Shown here: positions 1 to 10,860 of the stretch, piece after piece
Layout of the letters: the number at the start of each line of letters is the position of its first letter
How positions within the stretch are numbered: the first letter of the stretch is position 1
Source of the DNA: an uncultured Desulfobacterales bacterium
GTDB taxonomy: Bacteria; Desulfobacterota; Desulfobacteria; Desulfobacterales; JAHEIW01
NCBI GenBank assembly: GCA_947259495.1
Contig: CAMYLV010000002.1
Coordinates: 147,922-211,921, forward strand
DNA: 64,000 bases
Direction: 5' to 3'
Position numbers and translations under genes: made by a program
Notes under the pieces: generated by a model
Databases searched by the model: none
What the model was told of the DNA's origin: nothing
Seen by the model: only the letters and a program-made list of their open reading frames with translations

Positions 1-3000
1 GGAAAATATGACGGACAGTTTCCCAACCCGAACAGTACCGCAACACAGGGATACTGCTATGTGTTCGAGAGTATGGGTGATGAGTACAATTATAGTGAGT
101 CCTGGCGATATCTGGGCGAGGAGGGCCGCAAATACTGGCGTTCGCAGTTTTACGAAATCAATGTCGTTTACTACAACCCCAATGTTGTATACGAGCCCTG
201 GCCCGACTACAGTGGGAAAGCTTTTATGCCGGCTAATACGGCTAAACCCCTGGTTCATCCGTTACAAACCGAAACCCTCGATCTGGATAAAAAGGCCATA
301 GAGGTCGACGGCGTCACTATCTCCTGGGCTCATTATTATGTCCGGGCCAAGAATGGCAGCGTATATCTGGTTGTCCTGGACGGCAAAAAAGAAGAAAATC
401 AATATTATACCTTTAAAACCGACACCGGCAGTGATCCACATGATAAAATTCAATCGGTTACAGCCGTGGACCCCCCGGACGACATCAAGCGGTCTTACAG
501 TGACGATCGCCAGAATTTTGCCAACTGGTTTACCTATCATCGCCGGCGTGAGTTCGTGGCCAAGGCTGCAATTGCCCGGGTTCTTACGGATTTGGACCTG
601 ACAGATGTCCGGGTGGGGATACTGGGTATTAACAATAAGGTCAAAGTTCCGCTAAAACCGGTCAGGGCGGTTATCGGCGGTAAATTTAAGGATGAAACCG
701 ATTCGCTTCTCAAAAGCCTCTATGCCTACGTATCGAATGGGGGTACACCGCTAAAAAGGGGTCTGGAAAAAGTTGGTGAATATTATCAGACCAATGACGG
801 AAATCTACAGGGCGTGAAAGGAGATGCTCCCTATCCACCAGGCGGCGGGGCCTGCCAGCAGGCGTTTACCCTCGTGGTTACCGATGGCTATTACAGCGAT
901 CAGAAACATACCTTCGAAGGCAATACGGACGGCAGCAAATCCGATCCATACGGGAATTGGGGCGGCGGCAGTGAGCCGTATAGCGATAAATATAAGGACA
1001 CCCTAGCGGATACGGCCATGTATTTTTACGCCCAGGATCTTCTCCCGGATCTGGAAAATCAGGTGCCGGCTAACAAATGGGACCCGGCGGCCCATCAGCA
1101 CATGGTCACGTTTGCAGTGGCTTTCGGGGTGACCGGCACCCTCAATCACAAAGATTATGAAGACGATCGCACTAGTCCAAACTACATGAAATATATCACC
1201 AAAATGGACGAGCCGCGAGAATATGGTGATGCCGTGGTCTGGCCGGAGGTGACCGCTAACCGGCAGCCGGAGTCCATTGACGATTTGTGGCATGCCACCG
1301 TCAACGGCCGCGGAGTGTTCGTCAATGCCGGCGAGCCCAAGAAACTGGTTGAAGGGCTGCAGCAGATCATAAAAGATATTAAAAGCCGTCAACCGACCTC
1401 GGTTGCCTCGGTGTCTGTCAACGGAGACCGGCTGTTTGGCAAAATCGGACCGGACCTTTTCATTTTCCAGAGCAGTTACAGCTATATCGATTTTCAATGG
1501 GGCGGGGATGTCAAGGCTTATGGAATTGATCCGGTAACCGGCGCGGTGGACGCTGTGAAATGGTCGGCGGCCGAAAAATTGCAGGCCTTAGCCTGGAATG
1601 CCCGCAACATCCTAACCTTTGACGGTGATAAATCAGGTGCGCTATTTGTATTCGATGATTTGATGGACGACCCGAAGGACAAACTGGGACCGGATGCTGA
1701 AAATACTGTTAATTTCATAAGGGGCAAGGAGCTCGAAGGCGACGAAAACCGCTCCAATATGCTGGGCGATATTGTGCATTCGTCGCCGGTTTTTTTTGAA
1801 GATGTCGTCTATTTTGGGGCCAATGACGGTATGTTGCATGCGCTTAAGGCAAAGGATGGAACTGAACTGTTTGCTTACGTGCCCTATCTGGTATTTGATC
1901 ATCTCAAGGACCTTGCCGATCCCGGCTATGACCACAAATTTTATGTGGATTCGACCCCCTGCGTGCAAAAAGGCGAAAAACTACTGGGCAACATCGGAGA
2001 CCAGACGATTCTGGTAAGCGGGCTGGGAAAGGGCGGCAAGGGGTATTTTGCCCTTGATGTGACCCAGCCGGCCAGAATGACCGAAGACGATGTCCTCTGG
2101 GAATTTCCCAATAAGAACACCGCAGAGACCGATATGGATGATATGGGTTATTCTTACAGCAAACCCGTTGTGGTGAAATCCTATAGCACGACCTATCCCT
2201 GGGTCGTCATTTTCGGAAACGGCTATAACAGTCAAACCGGCAGCTCGGTTTTATTTATTCTGGATGCCATCAGCGGCGCCGTGATTCGCAAGATCGAAGC
2301 CGGATCCGGCCCGAACAACGGACTTTCCAGCCCCATCGCCGTTGACGTCGACTTTGATGACGTGGTGGATTTTGTTTACGCCGGCGATCTCCAGGGCAAC
2401 GTGTGGAAGTTTGATTTGATCAGCGACAGCGCGCTAAACTGGGAGGTAGCCTTCAAGGACGGCAGTCAACCGGCTGCGCTGTTCAGCGCCACCGATCCGG
2501 ACGGCAACCCCCAGCCCATCACCACCCGGCCGGATGTCATGTTTCATCCGGAAAAACACGGATTAATGGTGTGTTTCGGCACTGGAAAATTGCTTGCCGG
2601 CAGCGATTTAGCGCGCACTCAAACCCAGACCCTTTACGGGATTTGGGATTACGGCGACACCGTTTTTCAGGCCCCGGGCAGCTGGAGCCCGGATGACGAC
2701 AACGAGTTTGTGGGTGAATTCGAAAGCCGCAGCACAGCAGCGGACGTGAGAAAACTTTCCAATCCCTATCTTGCGGCGAAGGTCAAGCTTTTGAAGCAGG
2801 CCGCATCCGATGTTGTCGTCAATTCCGGGGTGGGTAAAATTACCGTTCGGATTCTGACAGCAGAAGAACCGTTCTGGGACACAAGAGCCGATCCGAACGG
2901 CGACGGCCAATTGCCGGACCCCTCTGACAGCAAGGTCAATGATGTTGGCTGGTACCTGGACCTGGATGTGATTGCCGGTGAGCGGGTCATCAGTGACGTT

Positions 3001-3372
3001 CTCTTACGGGATGGTATCCTGATTGCCATCAGCTTTATCCCTGCGCAGGGCAGCTGTGGCTCGGGCGGCGATTCTGTTTTCATGGAAATCAATGCTTTCA
3101 CCGGCGGGACGATCGGCGCCATTCAATTTGATCTGCATGAAGATGGTATCGTTGGTGAAGACGATCTGGTAGAAGTCGAAGTAGACGGAAAATTGGTAAA
3201 ACTCCCGCCGTCCGGCAAAAAACTGGCGGGCCTCCTACAGCCGCCGGCCATCATAAAATTGAATGATACCACCGAAAAGAAATATTTAAGCTCCTCGAGT
3301 GGCGGTATTGTGGAAATCGCTGAAAAGGCAGCTAAAACCGGAATCGCTTACTGGATGGAAATTCGGCGCTAG
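1..3372 (+). CDS. PilY1-type type IV pilus tip adhesin/assembly protein, 3' part (5' end outside window)
   Basis: The frame is open from base 1, so the N-terminus lies left of the window; the visible part is about 1,120 residues. A von Willebrand A domain is partly visible: a GGTPL motif near nt 745 and VTDGYYSD near nt 877-900 fit the MIDAS metal site. From about nt 1760 (LGDIVHSSPVFF) the C-terminal PilY1 beta-propeller domain follows, with GANDGMLHA and a Ca-binding-like loop DVDFDDVVDF near nt 2344. PilY1 proteins sit at the tip of type IV pili, promote extension and bind surfaces. Other pilus genes should lie to the left. It ends 48 bp from the convergent LysM gene. A GTG at 61 could pass for a start, but the residues before it read as ordinary PilY1 protein. 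Confidence 0.93.
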   Translation, partial: GKYDGQFPNPNSTATQGYCYVFESMGDEYNYSESWRYLGEEGRKYWRSQFYEINVVYYNPNVVYEPWPDYSGKAFMPANTAKPLVHPLQTETLDLDKKAIEVDGVTISWAHYYVRAKNGSVYLVVLDGKKEENQYYTFKTDTGSDPHDKIQSVTAVDPPDDIKRSYSDDRQNFANWFTYHRRREFVAKAAIARVLTDLDLTDVRVGILGINNKVKVPLKPVRAVIGGKFKDETDSLLKSLYAYVSNGGTPLKRGLEKVGEYYQTNDGNLQGVKGDAPYPPGGGACQQAFTLVVTDGYYSDQKHTFEGNTDGSKSDPYGNWGGGSEPYSDKYKDTLADTAMYFYAQDLLPDLENQVPANKWDPAAHQHMVTFAVAFGVTGTLNHKDYEDDRTSPNYMKYITKMDEPREYGDAVVWPEVTANRQPESIDDLWHATVNGRGVFVNAGEPKKLVEGLQQIIKDIKSRQPTSVASVSVNGDRLFGKIGPDLFIFQSSYSYIDFQWGGDVKAYGIDPVTGAVDAVKWSAAEKLQALAWNARNILTFDGDKSGALFVFDDLMDDPKDKLGPDAENTVNFIRGKELEGDENRSNMLGDIVHSSPVFFEDVVYFGANDGMLHALKAKDGTELFAYVPYLVFDHLKDLADPGYDHKFYVDSTPCVQKGEKLLGNIGDQTILVSGLGKGGKGYFALDVTQPARMTEDDVLWEFPNKNTAETDMDDMGYSYSKPVVVKSYSTTYPWVVIFGNGYNSQTGSSVLFILDAISGAVIRKIEAGSGPNNGLSSPIAVDVDFDDVVDFVYAGDLQGNVWKFDLISDSALNWEVAFKDGSQPAALFSATDPDGNPQPITTRPDVMFHPEKHGLMVCFGTGKLLAGSDLARTQTQTLYGIWDYGDTVFQAPGSWSPDDDNEFVGEFESRSTAADVRKLSNPYLAAKVKLLKQAASDVVVNSGVGKITVRILTAEEPFWDTRADPNGDGQLPDPSDSKVNDVGWYLDLDVIAGERVISDVLLRDGILIAISFIPAQGSCGSGGDSVFMEINAFTGGTIGAIQFDLHEDGIVGEDDLVEVEVDGKLVKLPPSGKKLAGLLQPPAIIKLNDTTEKKYLSSSSGGIVEIAEKAAKTGIAYWMEIRR

Positions 3373-3420
3373 CCCGGCCGAATTCTGAAAACCGATAAAA
3401 GCCATACCATACGTTTTATG

Positions 3421-4458
3421 TTATTCGATAGGAGAGCGCATTTTTGAGCCCGGCTCAAACTCTCTGTCTGCTTGGGTAACAATCACCGTAGCGGTCGTAT
3501 CTTCGGTATGAATGACCAGCAGCTCTGCAAAATCCACCGGCAACAGCAGCGTTCGTTCCTTCTTTTTGGGATGAATCCGTTCTGATAACCGGTAGTAGAC
3601 ATTGTAGAATTGCCCGCGTTGGACCCCGTCTTTCTTGCCTTTATCGATAAATGCGATCATATTGTCGCCAATTAGTCGATGGTGGTCTTCGGCTTCAACG
3701 ACTTGGCCCTCCAGGCCTTTGGGGCTTTCTTTTAAGATGACATCCGGCAGCCGCCGGAAGTACGGCATAAGCTTATCTTCAAGATGGATCGGACGATAGG
3801 CCTCGATTACCGTCGCGATGGCATAGTCGGGCTGCACCTGGGTAATTTCAACAACTCCTGTCAGCAAGTGTTGAATGCCGATATACGCATTAGTGTATCG
3901 ATCCCTGAGCGGCGGTAAGGTCCGATATACGGTGTAGCGTTTGCCGGGCGCCAGCTTAACGTTTCCTTCCGGCCGGATATAGACGATATCGTCTATGTTG
4001 ATCATCTCCTTTGTTTCCATTACTTTAAAAATGGCGCCATGGGGTGCCACCGCTTGCTTGCGAACAAAGCCGACACGGTCCAGGGCGGTGTAATTATAGT
4101 GCAGGAGATCCTCCAGAGAGGCCGGCACCACCACCTCTTTTTTGCCCGCCTCTTTTTTGCCGATGGGTTGCGCCCCGGCGCGACGATATAAACGGATGCG
4201 CTCGCCCGGATAAATACGGTGGGGATTGGCGATCTGACTGTTTTCCCGCCACATCTCCGGCCACAACCAGGCGGAATCGGAAAATTTACGGCTCAGGTCC
4301 CAGAGGGTATCTCCTTTTTGAACCGTGTAGTAAAATCCGGTTTCGTGATCAACAACGTTTTCGCCTTCGGCCGCATTGAGCGCAAACGGCATGACCAGAA
4401 GCATAACAACGAAGATCGACAGCCACATTTTGATTTTTGAAGTTAATTTAAAATTCAT
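3421..4458 (-). CDS. Exported LysM-domain protein
   Basis: This 345-residue protein begins with a signal-type hydrophobic stretch (about residues 11-29, ending ALNA-AEG) followed by one LysM domain at about residues 43-90 (YYTVQKGDTLWDLSRKF), which binds peptidoglycan. The rest has no motif I recognise, but PHRIYPGERIRLY closes the LysM unit as in the LysM proteins common in Desulfobacterota. The ATG at 4458 is preferred over the GTG at 4470 because GGAG lies at 4465-4468, six bases before the ATG, and the first residues then form a normal signal peptide. It is probably periplasmic and envelope-associated. It is transcribed away from groEL with an independent upstream region. Confidence 0.85.
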   Translation of the reverse strand: MNFKLTSKIKMWLSIFVVMLLVMPFALNAAEGENVVDHETGFYYTVQKGDTLWDLSRKFSDSAWLWPEMWRENSQIANPHRIYPGERIRLYRRAGAQPIGKKEAGKKEVVVPASLEDLLHYNYTALDRVGFVRKQAVAPHGAIFKVMETKEMINIDDIVYIRPEGNVKLAPGKRYTVYRTLPPLRDRYTNAYIGIQHLLTGVVEITQVQPDYAIATVIEAYRPIHLEDKLMPYFRRLPDVILKESPKGLEGQVVEAEDHHRLIGDNMIAFIDKGKKDGVQRGQFYNVYYRLSERIHPKKKERTLLLPVDFAELLVIHTEDTTATVIVTQADREFEPGSKMRSPIE

Positions 4459-4577
4459 CAGATGCTCCACGGGGTTTTAAGTTTACGGTCATATCAAAAA
4501 GTAACTTATTTATAATAAGATTACTTGTTTATGGCCGATTTGTCAAGTTTTGCGATTCTGATCTTTGTGAACCGGCA

Positions 4578-4620
4578 ATAAAAAAGCTCTCACAGCACGA
4601 TCGGGTGCCGTGAGAGCTTT
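4578..4620 (-). terminator. Rho-independent terminator of groESL
   Basis: On the minus strand an AAGCTCTCAC-type stem (arms at about 4585-4600 and 4606-4620, one bulge) is followed by a run of six Ts. It lies 39 bp after the groEL stop. Confidence 0.88.
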
Positions 4621-4658
4621 CAGTGTTGTTTTTTAGGATTGAATCGACGAATCGTCGG

Positions 4659-6347
<1,689 letters not shown>

Positions 6348-6355
6348 TTAAATCG

Positions 6356-6643
6356 TTAACCGACAATACCAAGCACATCATCTTCACGCATGATTAAATA
6401 TTCCTCGCCATCCATTTTAACCTCGGTGCCGGAATATTTGCCAAATAAGATTCGATCACCCTTTTTGACTTCGAGGGCAATGCGTTTGCCTTTTTCGTCA
6501 AGCTTGCCATTTCCCACGGCCACAACCTTGCCTTCTGCCGGCTTTTCCTTGGCGGTATCGGGAATAATGATACCCCCCTTGGTCGTTTCCTCTTCTTTAA
6601 CGCGTTGAACTAAAATTCGATCTTGCAATGGTCTCAGTTTCAT
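6356..6643 (-). CDS. groES: Co-chaperonin GroES (10 kDa)
   Basis: A 95-residue Gro[16 protein letters not shown] at the start, the mobile-loop region [18 protein letters not shown] that docks on GroEL, and [15 protein letters not shown] in the beta-barrel. Length and motifs are typical. AAGGAG lies eight bases before the ATG. It is the first gene of the groESL operon, with a long untranslated leader (see 6644-6953). Confidence 0.99.
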   Translation of the reverse strand: MKLRPLQDRILVQRVKEEETTKGGIIIPDTAKEKPAEGKVVAVGNGKLDEKGKRIALEVKKGDRILFGKYSGTEVKMDGEEYLIMREDDVLGIVG

Positions 6644-6953
6644 AGTCTTGAATCTCCTTGTCGAATATCATTAATCAGTAATTCAAAGTGTTGAAAGCTT
6701 ACCTACCATAACGCAGTTCCCCGCCTCTGTTTCGGGCTGAAACGTCACCTCCCTTCCAGTTCGTCTTATAATTCATATTTAAAATTAATGTAACTCTTAG
6801 AAAAGGTAATTATCTTAATGGATTCGAAGTCGGTTGTATCCAGTTTTTGTCATAATAAGCACCGATCTGTGTTTGTAAAGAGGTATTATCCTAAATTTAA
6901 TTTTTTTTTATAAAAATGTTCTAAAAACGGTTTTGAGTCTAATTTAAGGTACG
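6644..6953 (-). other. Leader/promoter region of groESL without genes
   Basis: About 310 bp without a credible gene. A sigma70-like promoter on the minus strand (see next entry) would give a leader of roughly 200 nt. The leader contains a short hairpin GTTTC-AGCCC-GAAAC near 6733-6754. I looked for the CIRCE operator (TTAGCACTC-N9-GAGTGCTAA) and did not see it, nor a clear sigma32 promoter. Confidence 0.6.
6852..6879 (-). promoter_or_regulatory. Candidate sigma70 promoter for groESL
   Basis: Reading the minus strand, TTTACA (6874-6879) and TATTAT (6852-6857) are separated by 16 bases; each hexamer matches the consensus at 5 of 6 positions. No other promoter in the gap is as good. Confidence 0.5.
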
Positions 6954-7250
6954 TCAGGGAACTGAGCTGTCAGTAGATGATTTAGAAACCTTGCTTGGAG
7001 GGGATGATTCTGAGGGCTGTGATTTTTTTGCGCCATTGGGCTTCTTTGCCACGTCGCTGTTGGATCTTGATTTACTTGCGTAATCGGTGACGTACCAGCC
7101 GGTGCCCTTCAAATGGAAGCTGCTGTGGGAAATAAGCTTATGCAGTTTCCCACCGCATTGCTGACATTTGGCCAAGGGTTTGTCCGAAAATTTCTGAAAA
7201 ATTTCCTCAACTTTACCGCACGTGGTACACTCATATTCATAAATCGGCAT
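6954..7250 (-). CDS. FmdB-family zinc ribbon protein
   Basis: A 98-residue protein starting MPIYEYECTTCGKVEEIFQ, the hallmark of the FmdB putative regulatory family. Two CxxC pairs (CTTC and CQQC) form a zinc ribbon in the first 40 residues, followed by the family's GTGWYVTDY motif. The last 35 residues are Ser/Lys/Pro-rich and probably disordered. The biochemical role of the family is not settled; it is often assigned to formamidase/amidase regulation on weak evidence. It stands alone between groES and the HExxH gene. Confidence 0.9.
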   Translation of the reverse strand: MPIYEYECTTCGKVEEIFQKFSDKPLAKCQQCGGKLHKLISHSSFHLKGTGWYVTDYASKSRSNSDVAKKPNGAKKSQPSESSPPSKVSKSSTDSSVP

Positions 7251-7392
7251 TTTCCCGCAACCTCCAGAATTTTATCTCATGTAGTCACTATCTTATTATA
7301 AGGACCGAATCCATCGCATGTCAACAGATCTGTCCGCCTATTGAGCGGATAAACATTTAAAATATGTCAATCATAATCACATCATTTCTGGC

Positions 7393-7932
7393 TCAGCACC
7401 TGCGCATGCCTTCAAGAGGCTGGCGCCATTTCCGATAAAATTCCAGAACAGGGAACAACCCGGCCACCTGCACCTGATTTAAGATTTGATGCGTGTTTGC
7501 ATGCACCCGTTTTTCTTCATTCAGTTTTTCGGCTGGCGAAGCATCAAAGTTCTGTAAAAATTTACTGAATCGTACGATGTGGATCAATTCGTGGGTGATA
7601 ATGTACAGACAAAAGGGATTCAGTTTGATTGAAGGCGTGTTTTCTAATACGGATTTGATGGCATGGTCCTGGAGGCATATTTTAAAGTAGTCAAATACGC
7701 CGGATCCCAGGGCGGTATCTTTGGGCTGGCCTTCATAACGGACAATTTGTGCAAACGGACCGTCGACAATTTCTTCAGGTGCAAGATCCACCAGGGTTTT
7801 GACGTCATATTTAGGGCGCAGCCATTCGTTAGCAGACATCTTATAGTGATTGCTGACGAGCTCCTCGGACATCGACACAACATTGTTGACGATGGCAATC
7901 TCCGCTGAGGAAAAGATCTTGAGGTGTCGCAT
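7393..7932 (-). CDS. Uncharacterised protein with a zincin-like HExxH motif
   Basis: About 179 residues from the ATG at 7932 (MRHLKIFSSAEI); a longer form from the ATG at 7974 is possible, but its GGAAGG is only two bases from that ATG. The centre carries YIITHELIHIVRFSKF, an HExxH motif in a helix as in zinc metallopeptidases, with further His residues downstream (RVHANTH) that could complete a metal site. I do not recognise a characterised family; proteins of this pattern seem to occur in other sulfate reducers. There is no signal peptide, so it is probably cytoplasmic. It lies 126 bp from the PilZ gene in the same direction. Confidence 0.75.
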   Translation of the reverse strand: MRHLKIFSSAEIAIVNNVVSMSEELVSNHYKMSANEWLRPKYDVKTLVDLAPEEIVDGPFAQIVRYEGQPKDTALGSGVFDYFKICLQDHAIKSVLENTPSIKLNPFCLYIITHELIHIVRFSKFLQNFDASPAEKLNEEKRVHANTHQILNQVQVAGLFPVLEFYRKWRQPLEGMRRC

Positions 7933-8057
7933 TTTATTTGTTTCCGCCAAACCGAATTCGTCTCTTTGGGTCATTGCCTTCCAGTGGGTTATCAAGAAAC
8001 AAATTTTACCGGTGGTGAGCAACGAACGTTATTTGCGGGGGGAGGTGATCATTGGCC

Positions 8058-8561
8058 TCAGTCGGCGGCGATGCCCGCTTCCAGCGACTGGTGGGCGATG
8101 GCATCTTCTAAACGATTGCGCGCGGCATCCGTGTTTTGGACGAATTTGATTCCCAGCCCCCGATAAATGACCTTTTCTTGCGGCACATTCATGTTCGACC
8201 AGACCACTTCAGCATTTAGCGCAAAGGTATCCTGATCGGGCACCTCTATATAAAGCCGCAGTTTCCCGTTTAAAGGTACCGGCTCCTGGCAGATGACAAA
8301 TGCCCCCCCGAGGCTGATATCTTTTAGCCGAACGTTGAAAGAAACCCGGCCTATTTCCATTGCCGCCGGCCAGGAAATCGCTATCCTCGGGTGTCGGCGC
8401 TTTTCTTTTCCGATCCGTTTTTGAGTATTGCTCGCCACTTGCGTGGATTGATCGGCACCCAGTTTTCGTTTGATAACCGTATGAAAAAACCAAAATATAA
8501 TCAGGCCGGCAAACAGCGCCGCCCCGATGCCAATGCTTGGTATGATGATGTTGCTATCCAT
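8058..8561 (-). CDS. Membrane-anchored PilZ-domain protein (c-di-GMP receptor)
   Basis: A 167-residue protein from the ATG at 8561 (MDSNIIIPSIG), with one transmembrane helix at about residues 8-27 and a cytoplasmic PilZ domain. The c-di-GMP-binding signature is intact: RRHPRI for the RxxxR part and DISLGGAF for the (D/N)xSxxG part. Such proteins couple c-di-GMP levels to motility, pili or envelope functions. A longer reading from 8633 would add 24 residues with no clear ribosome site, so the shorter start with AGG five bases upstream is preferred. Being near a PilY1 gene fits a surface-attachment theme, but no operon link is visible. Confidence 0.86.
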   Translation of the reverse strand: MDSNIIIPSIGIGAALFAGLIIFWFFHTVIKRKLGADQSTQVASNTQKRIGKEKRRHPRIAISWPAAMEIGRVSFNVRLKDISLGGAFVICQEPVPLNGKLRLYIEVPDQDTFALNAEVVWSNMNVPQEKVIYRGLGIKFVQNTDAARNRLEDAIAHQSLEAGIAAD

Positions 8562-8699
8562 AGCGCCTGATTTTTCACTATAGCATAAGCCGGCTTTATT
8601 TTCCATTTCTAAAAAAGTGTAGACAGCAAGCAAGCGGGTATGGTATGAACTGCACTTATTGTTTTGTCGCTAAAAAAACCTTGAGAGGGAGGTGAACCA

Positions 8700-8798
8700 T
8701 TGGGTAGTGTCGTAAAAAAACGCAGAAAGAAAATGAGAAAACATAAACATCGCAAACTTTTAGCCAAGACGCGCCACCAGAGACGGAAGGGTAAATAA
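8700..8798 (+). CDS. AURKAIP1/COX24-domain small basic protein (32 aa)
   Basis: A very short gene starting at TTG (8700) with an excellent ribosome site, GGGAGGTGA, four bases upstream. The 32-residue product is almost entirely Lys, Arg and His (MGSVVKKRRKKMRKHKHRK...) and matches the bacterial AURKAIP1/COX24-domain family, related to the mitochondrial small-subunit ribosomal protein mS38. A ribosome-associated role is likely but inferred from the family. It is followed by its own terminator. Its size makes it easy for gene callers to miss. Confidence 0.85.
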   Translation: MGSVVKKRRKKMRKHKHRKLLAKTRHQRRKGK

Positions 8799-8830
8799 TT
8801 ATACCTGGCGTTTCTTATCGTTATGTTCAG

Positions 8831-8864
8831 AAAAGCACCGCGCTGCAAGACGGTGCTTTTTTTA
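8831..8864. terminator. Bidirectional terminator between the COX24-like gene and hflC
   Basis: A perfect 9-bp stem AAAGCACCG / CGGTGCTTT with an 11-base loop has a T-run on the plus strand and a shorter one on the minus strand. It can end transcription from both convergent genes. Confidence 0.88.
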
Positions 8865-8869
8865 TGCCT

Positions 8870-9814
8870 TTAGTTTGAATACCCTTTCAGATATTTTAAA
8901 AATTCCGAATCGGTTGACAAAACCAGCGAATTTTTTTCATCTAATACCGTACTGTATATTGCAAGGGTTTCAACAAACGAGTAAAATTCAGGGTCCCTGC
9001 CGTAAGCACTGGCGTAAATATTGGTTGCCTCGGCATCGGCTTTTCCTTTTATTTCCTGGGCGGTCTTATAGGCCTCGGAAGTGATCCGCTGCAAATCTCT
9101 TTCTTTTTCACCTAATATTTTTTGGGCTTCTCCTTTGCCCTCGGAGCGAAATTTTTCCGCGATTTGATTTCGCTCGGAGATCATCCGGCTGTACACGGAT
9201 TTTCTGACATCTTCAATATAGTTGATGCGCTTTATTTTGACATCTACCAGTTCAATGCCGAACTGGGCCAGTTTCGGCTGGGCCTGCTTTAAAATTCCCT
9301 GGGTGATCATATCTCGACCGACCGAAATTGCATATGATTCGACAAAATCCTTCTCATAATCTTCAAGATCAGTTTCAGCGCGCTCCAGTTCGCGGTTGGA
9401 TTTTCGGACCGCCTCAATGAGGGTATTTGAGGTGATAAAATTGCGAACGGCAGGGTCGATAATATCATTGAGCTTGCCGACGGCATTAAAGCGATTGTTG
9501 ACCGTTTGGAAAAATTTAACCGGGTCCACAATTTTCCAGCGGGCCCACGCATCCACCCATATAAACCGCTTGTCCAGGGTTGGTATCTGTCCCGGGTCGC
9601 CGTCCCACTCCAGCAAATTTTTATTAAAGTAGTTGGCGTTCTGGATAAAAGGGAGTTTAAAATGAATACCCGGGTCTTTTTTGGGGTCACCGATAATTTT
9701 TCCGAACTGGGTGACGACCACCTGTTCGGTTTCATCGACGGTATAGGCGGCATTATAAATGACAAAGGCAATGACTGCCAATAGAATGAAATAAATACTT
9801 TTGGGTTTCATCAT
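8870..9814 (-). CDS. hflC: HflC, SPFH-domain membrane protease modulator
   Basis: A 314-residue protein with an N-terminal membrane anchor (residues 5-22) and a periplasmic SPFH/band-7 domain (TEQVVVTQFGKIIGDPKKDPG, then VDAWARWKIVDPVKFFQTV). HflC pairs with HflK to form a large cage around the AAA protease FtsH and restricts its access to membrane substrates. It follows hflK with an ATGA overlap, the sign of translational coupling. The second Met (9811) is an equally possible start. Length is close to the usual 330 residues. Confidence 0.96.
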   Translation of the reverse strand: MMKPKSIYFILLAVIAFVIYNAAYTVDETEQVVVTQFGKIIGDPKKDPGIHFKLPFIQNANYFNKNLLEWDGDPGQIPTLDKRFIWVDAWARWKIVDPVKFFQTVNNRFNAVGKLNDIIDPAVRNFITSNTLIEAVRKSNRELERAETDLEDYEKDFVESYAISVGRDMITQGILKQAQPKLAQFGIELVDVKIKRINYIEDVRKSVYSRMISERNQIAEKFRSEGKGEAQKILGEKERDLQRITSEAYKTAQEIKGKADAEATNIYASAYGRDPEFYSFVETLAIYSTVLDEKNSLVLSTDSEFLKYLKGYSN

Positions 9815-10860
9815 TCACCACTGCTCTGCGTTCCAAGGTTTAGGGGTTGGCCCAGGTTTAACAGCGGCAACAGATTTTTTTGCTCGGAATCGATAATATA
9901 TTTCGGTCCTAACCTGGGAAACATTTCCTTGAGGGTTTCTAAATAAAGCCTTCTTTTGGTGACATCTTTTGCCGTGACGTAGGCGTTGTAACGATCCACA
10001 AACCTGGCGGCGTCACCTTTGGCGCGGTTTACCCGATTTAATGCATATCCTTCGGCGGCCTTGATGGTTCTTTCGGCTTCACCCACGGCCGCCGGGATGG
10101 CTTTGTTATAGCCTTCTTTGGCCTGAAGAATCATTTGTTCCTTTTCCTGTTCGGCCTGGTTGACTTCGTTCCACGATGGCTGAACCGGTGCCGGAACGCT
10201 GGTTTTTTTCATTTCAATTGTCACAATATGGATGCCGCTTTCAGCCAGATCAAGCTCGGCCTGCAACAGACCGCTGGCCTCCACCGCAATTTCGTCCCTT
10301 CTGTTGATCACTTCATCGACACTTCTATCACCCACCACCAGGCGCATCGTCGATTCGGACATATCGCGCAGCATCCTGCGGATATCTCTGACTTTGAAAA
10401 GGAAATCATATGGATTTTTGATCCGGAATTGAACGATCCACGGCACAACAGCGACATTTAAATCTCCGGTCAGCATCAGCGCTTCCCCTGTATTTTCTGT
10501 GCCGGATCTAAAGCGGGAGGGTCGTACCTGGGTTCCGGAGGTTGTAAAGCCGAATTCTTCCGTTTGGATCTCGCGCACGTTGACCTTGGTCACTTTTTCG
10601 ATCCCAAGGGGCATTTTGAAATTAAGGCCCGGCTGCGCCGTGCGCGTATAGCGGCCGAACAACTGAACCACACCGACTTCGTTCTGTTTAACGGTAAAAA
10701 CCGACGTAATGGCCAGAGCGACAAGAAAAATACCAACAATAAACAGAGGACCGCCCGGGAATTTGATCTTTTTGATTTTTTCGAAAAATTCATCCATCTG
10801 CGGCGGCACGCCGCCTTTGCCCTGTTGTTGCTGTTTTAACTTTTCCCAATCCCAGCTCAT
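9811..10860 (-). CDS. hflK: HflK, SPFH-domain membrane protease modulator
   Basis: A 349-residue HflK: MSWDWEKL at the start, a Gln-rich cytoplasmic tail, one transmembrane helix at about residues 36-56 (GGPLFIVGIFLVALA), then the SPFH domain and a coiled coil with the family motif RAKGDAARF. It forms the HflKC complex that regulates FtsH. I place the start at the second ATG (10860) because AAAGGA lies eight bases before it but only two before the first ATG (10866), and because family members begin with M(A/S)WDW. It is the first gene of hflKC. Confidence 0.95.
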   Translation of the reverse strand: MSWDWEKLKQQQQGKGGVPPQMDEFFEKIKKIKFPGGPLFIVGIFLVALAITSVFTVKQNEVGVVQLFGRYTRTAQPGLNFKMPLGIEKVTKVNVREIQTEEFGFTTSGTQVRPSRFRSGTENTGEALMLTGDLNVAVVPWIVQFRIKNPYDFLFKVRDIRRMLRDMSESTMRLVVGDRSVDEVINRRDEIAVEASGLLQAELDLAESGIHIVTIEMKKTSVPAPVQPSWNEVNQAEQEKEQMILQAKEGYNKAIPAAVGEAERTIKAAEGYALNRVNRAKGDAARFVDRYNAYVTAKDVTKRRLYLETLKEMFPRLGPKYIIDSEQKNLLPLLNLGQPLNLGTQSSGE

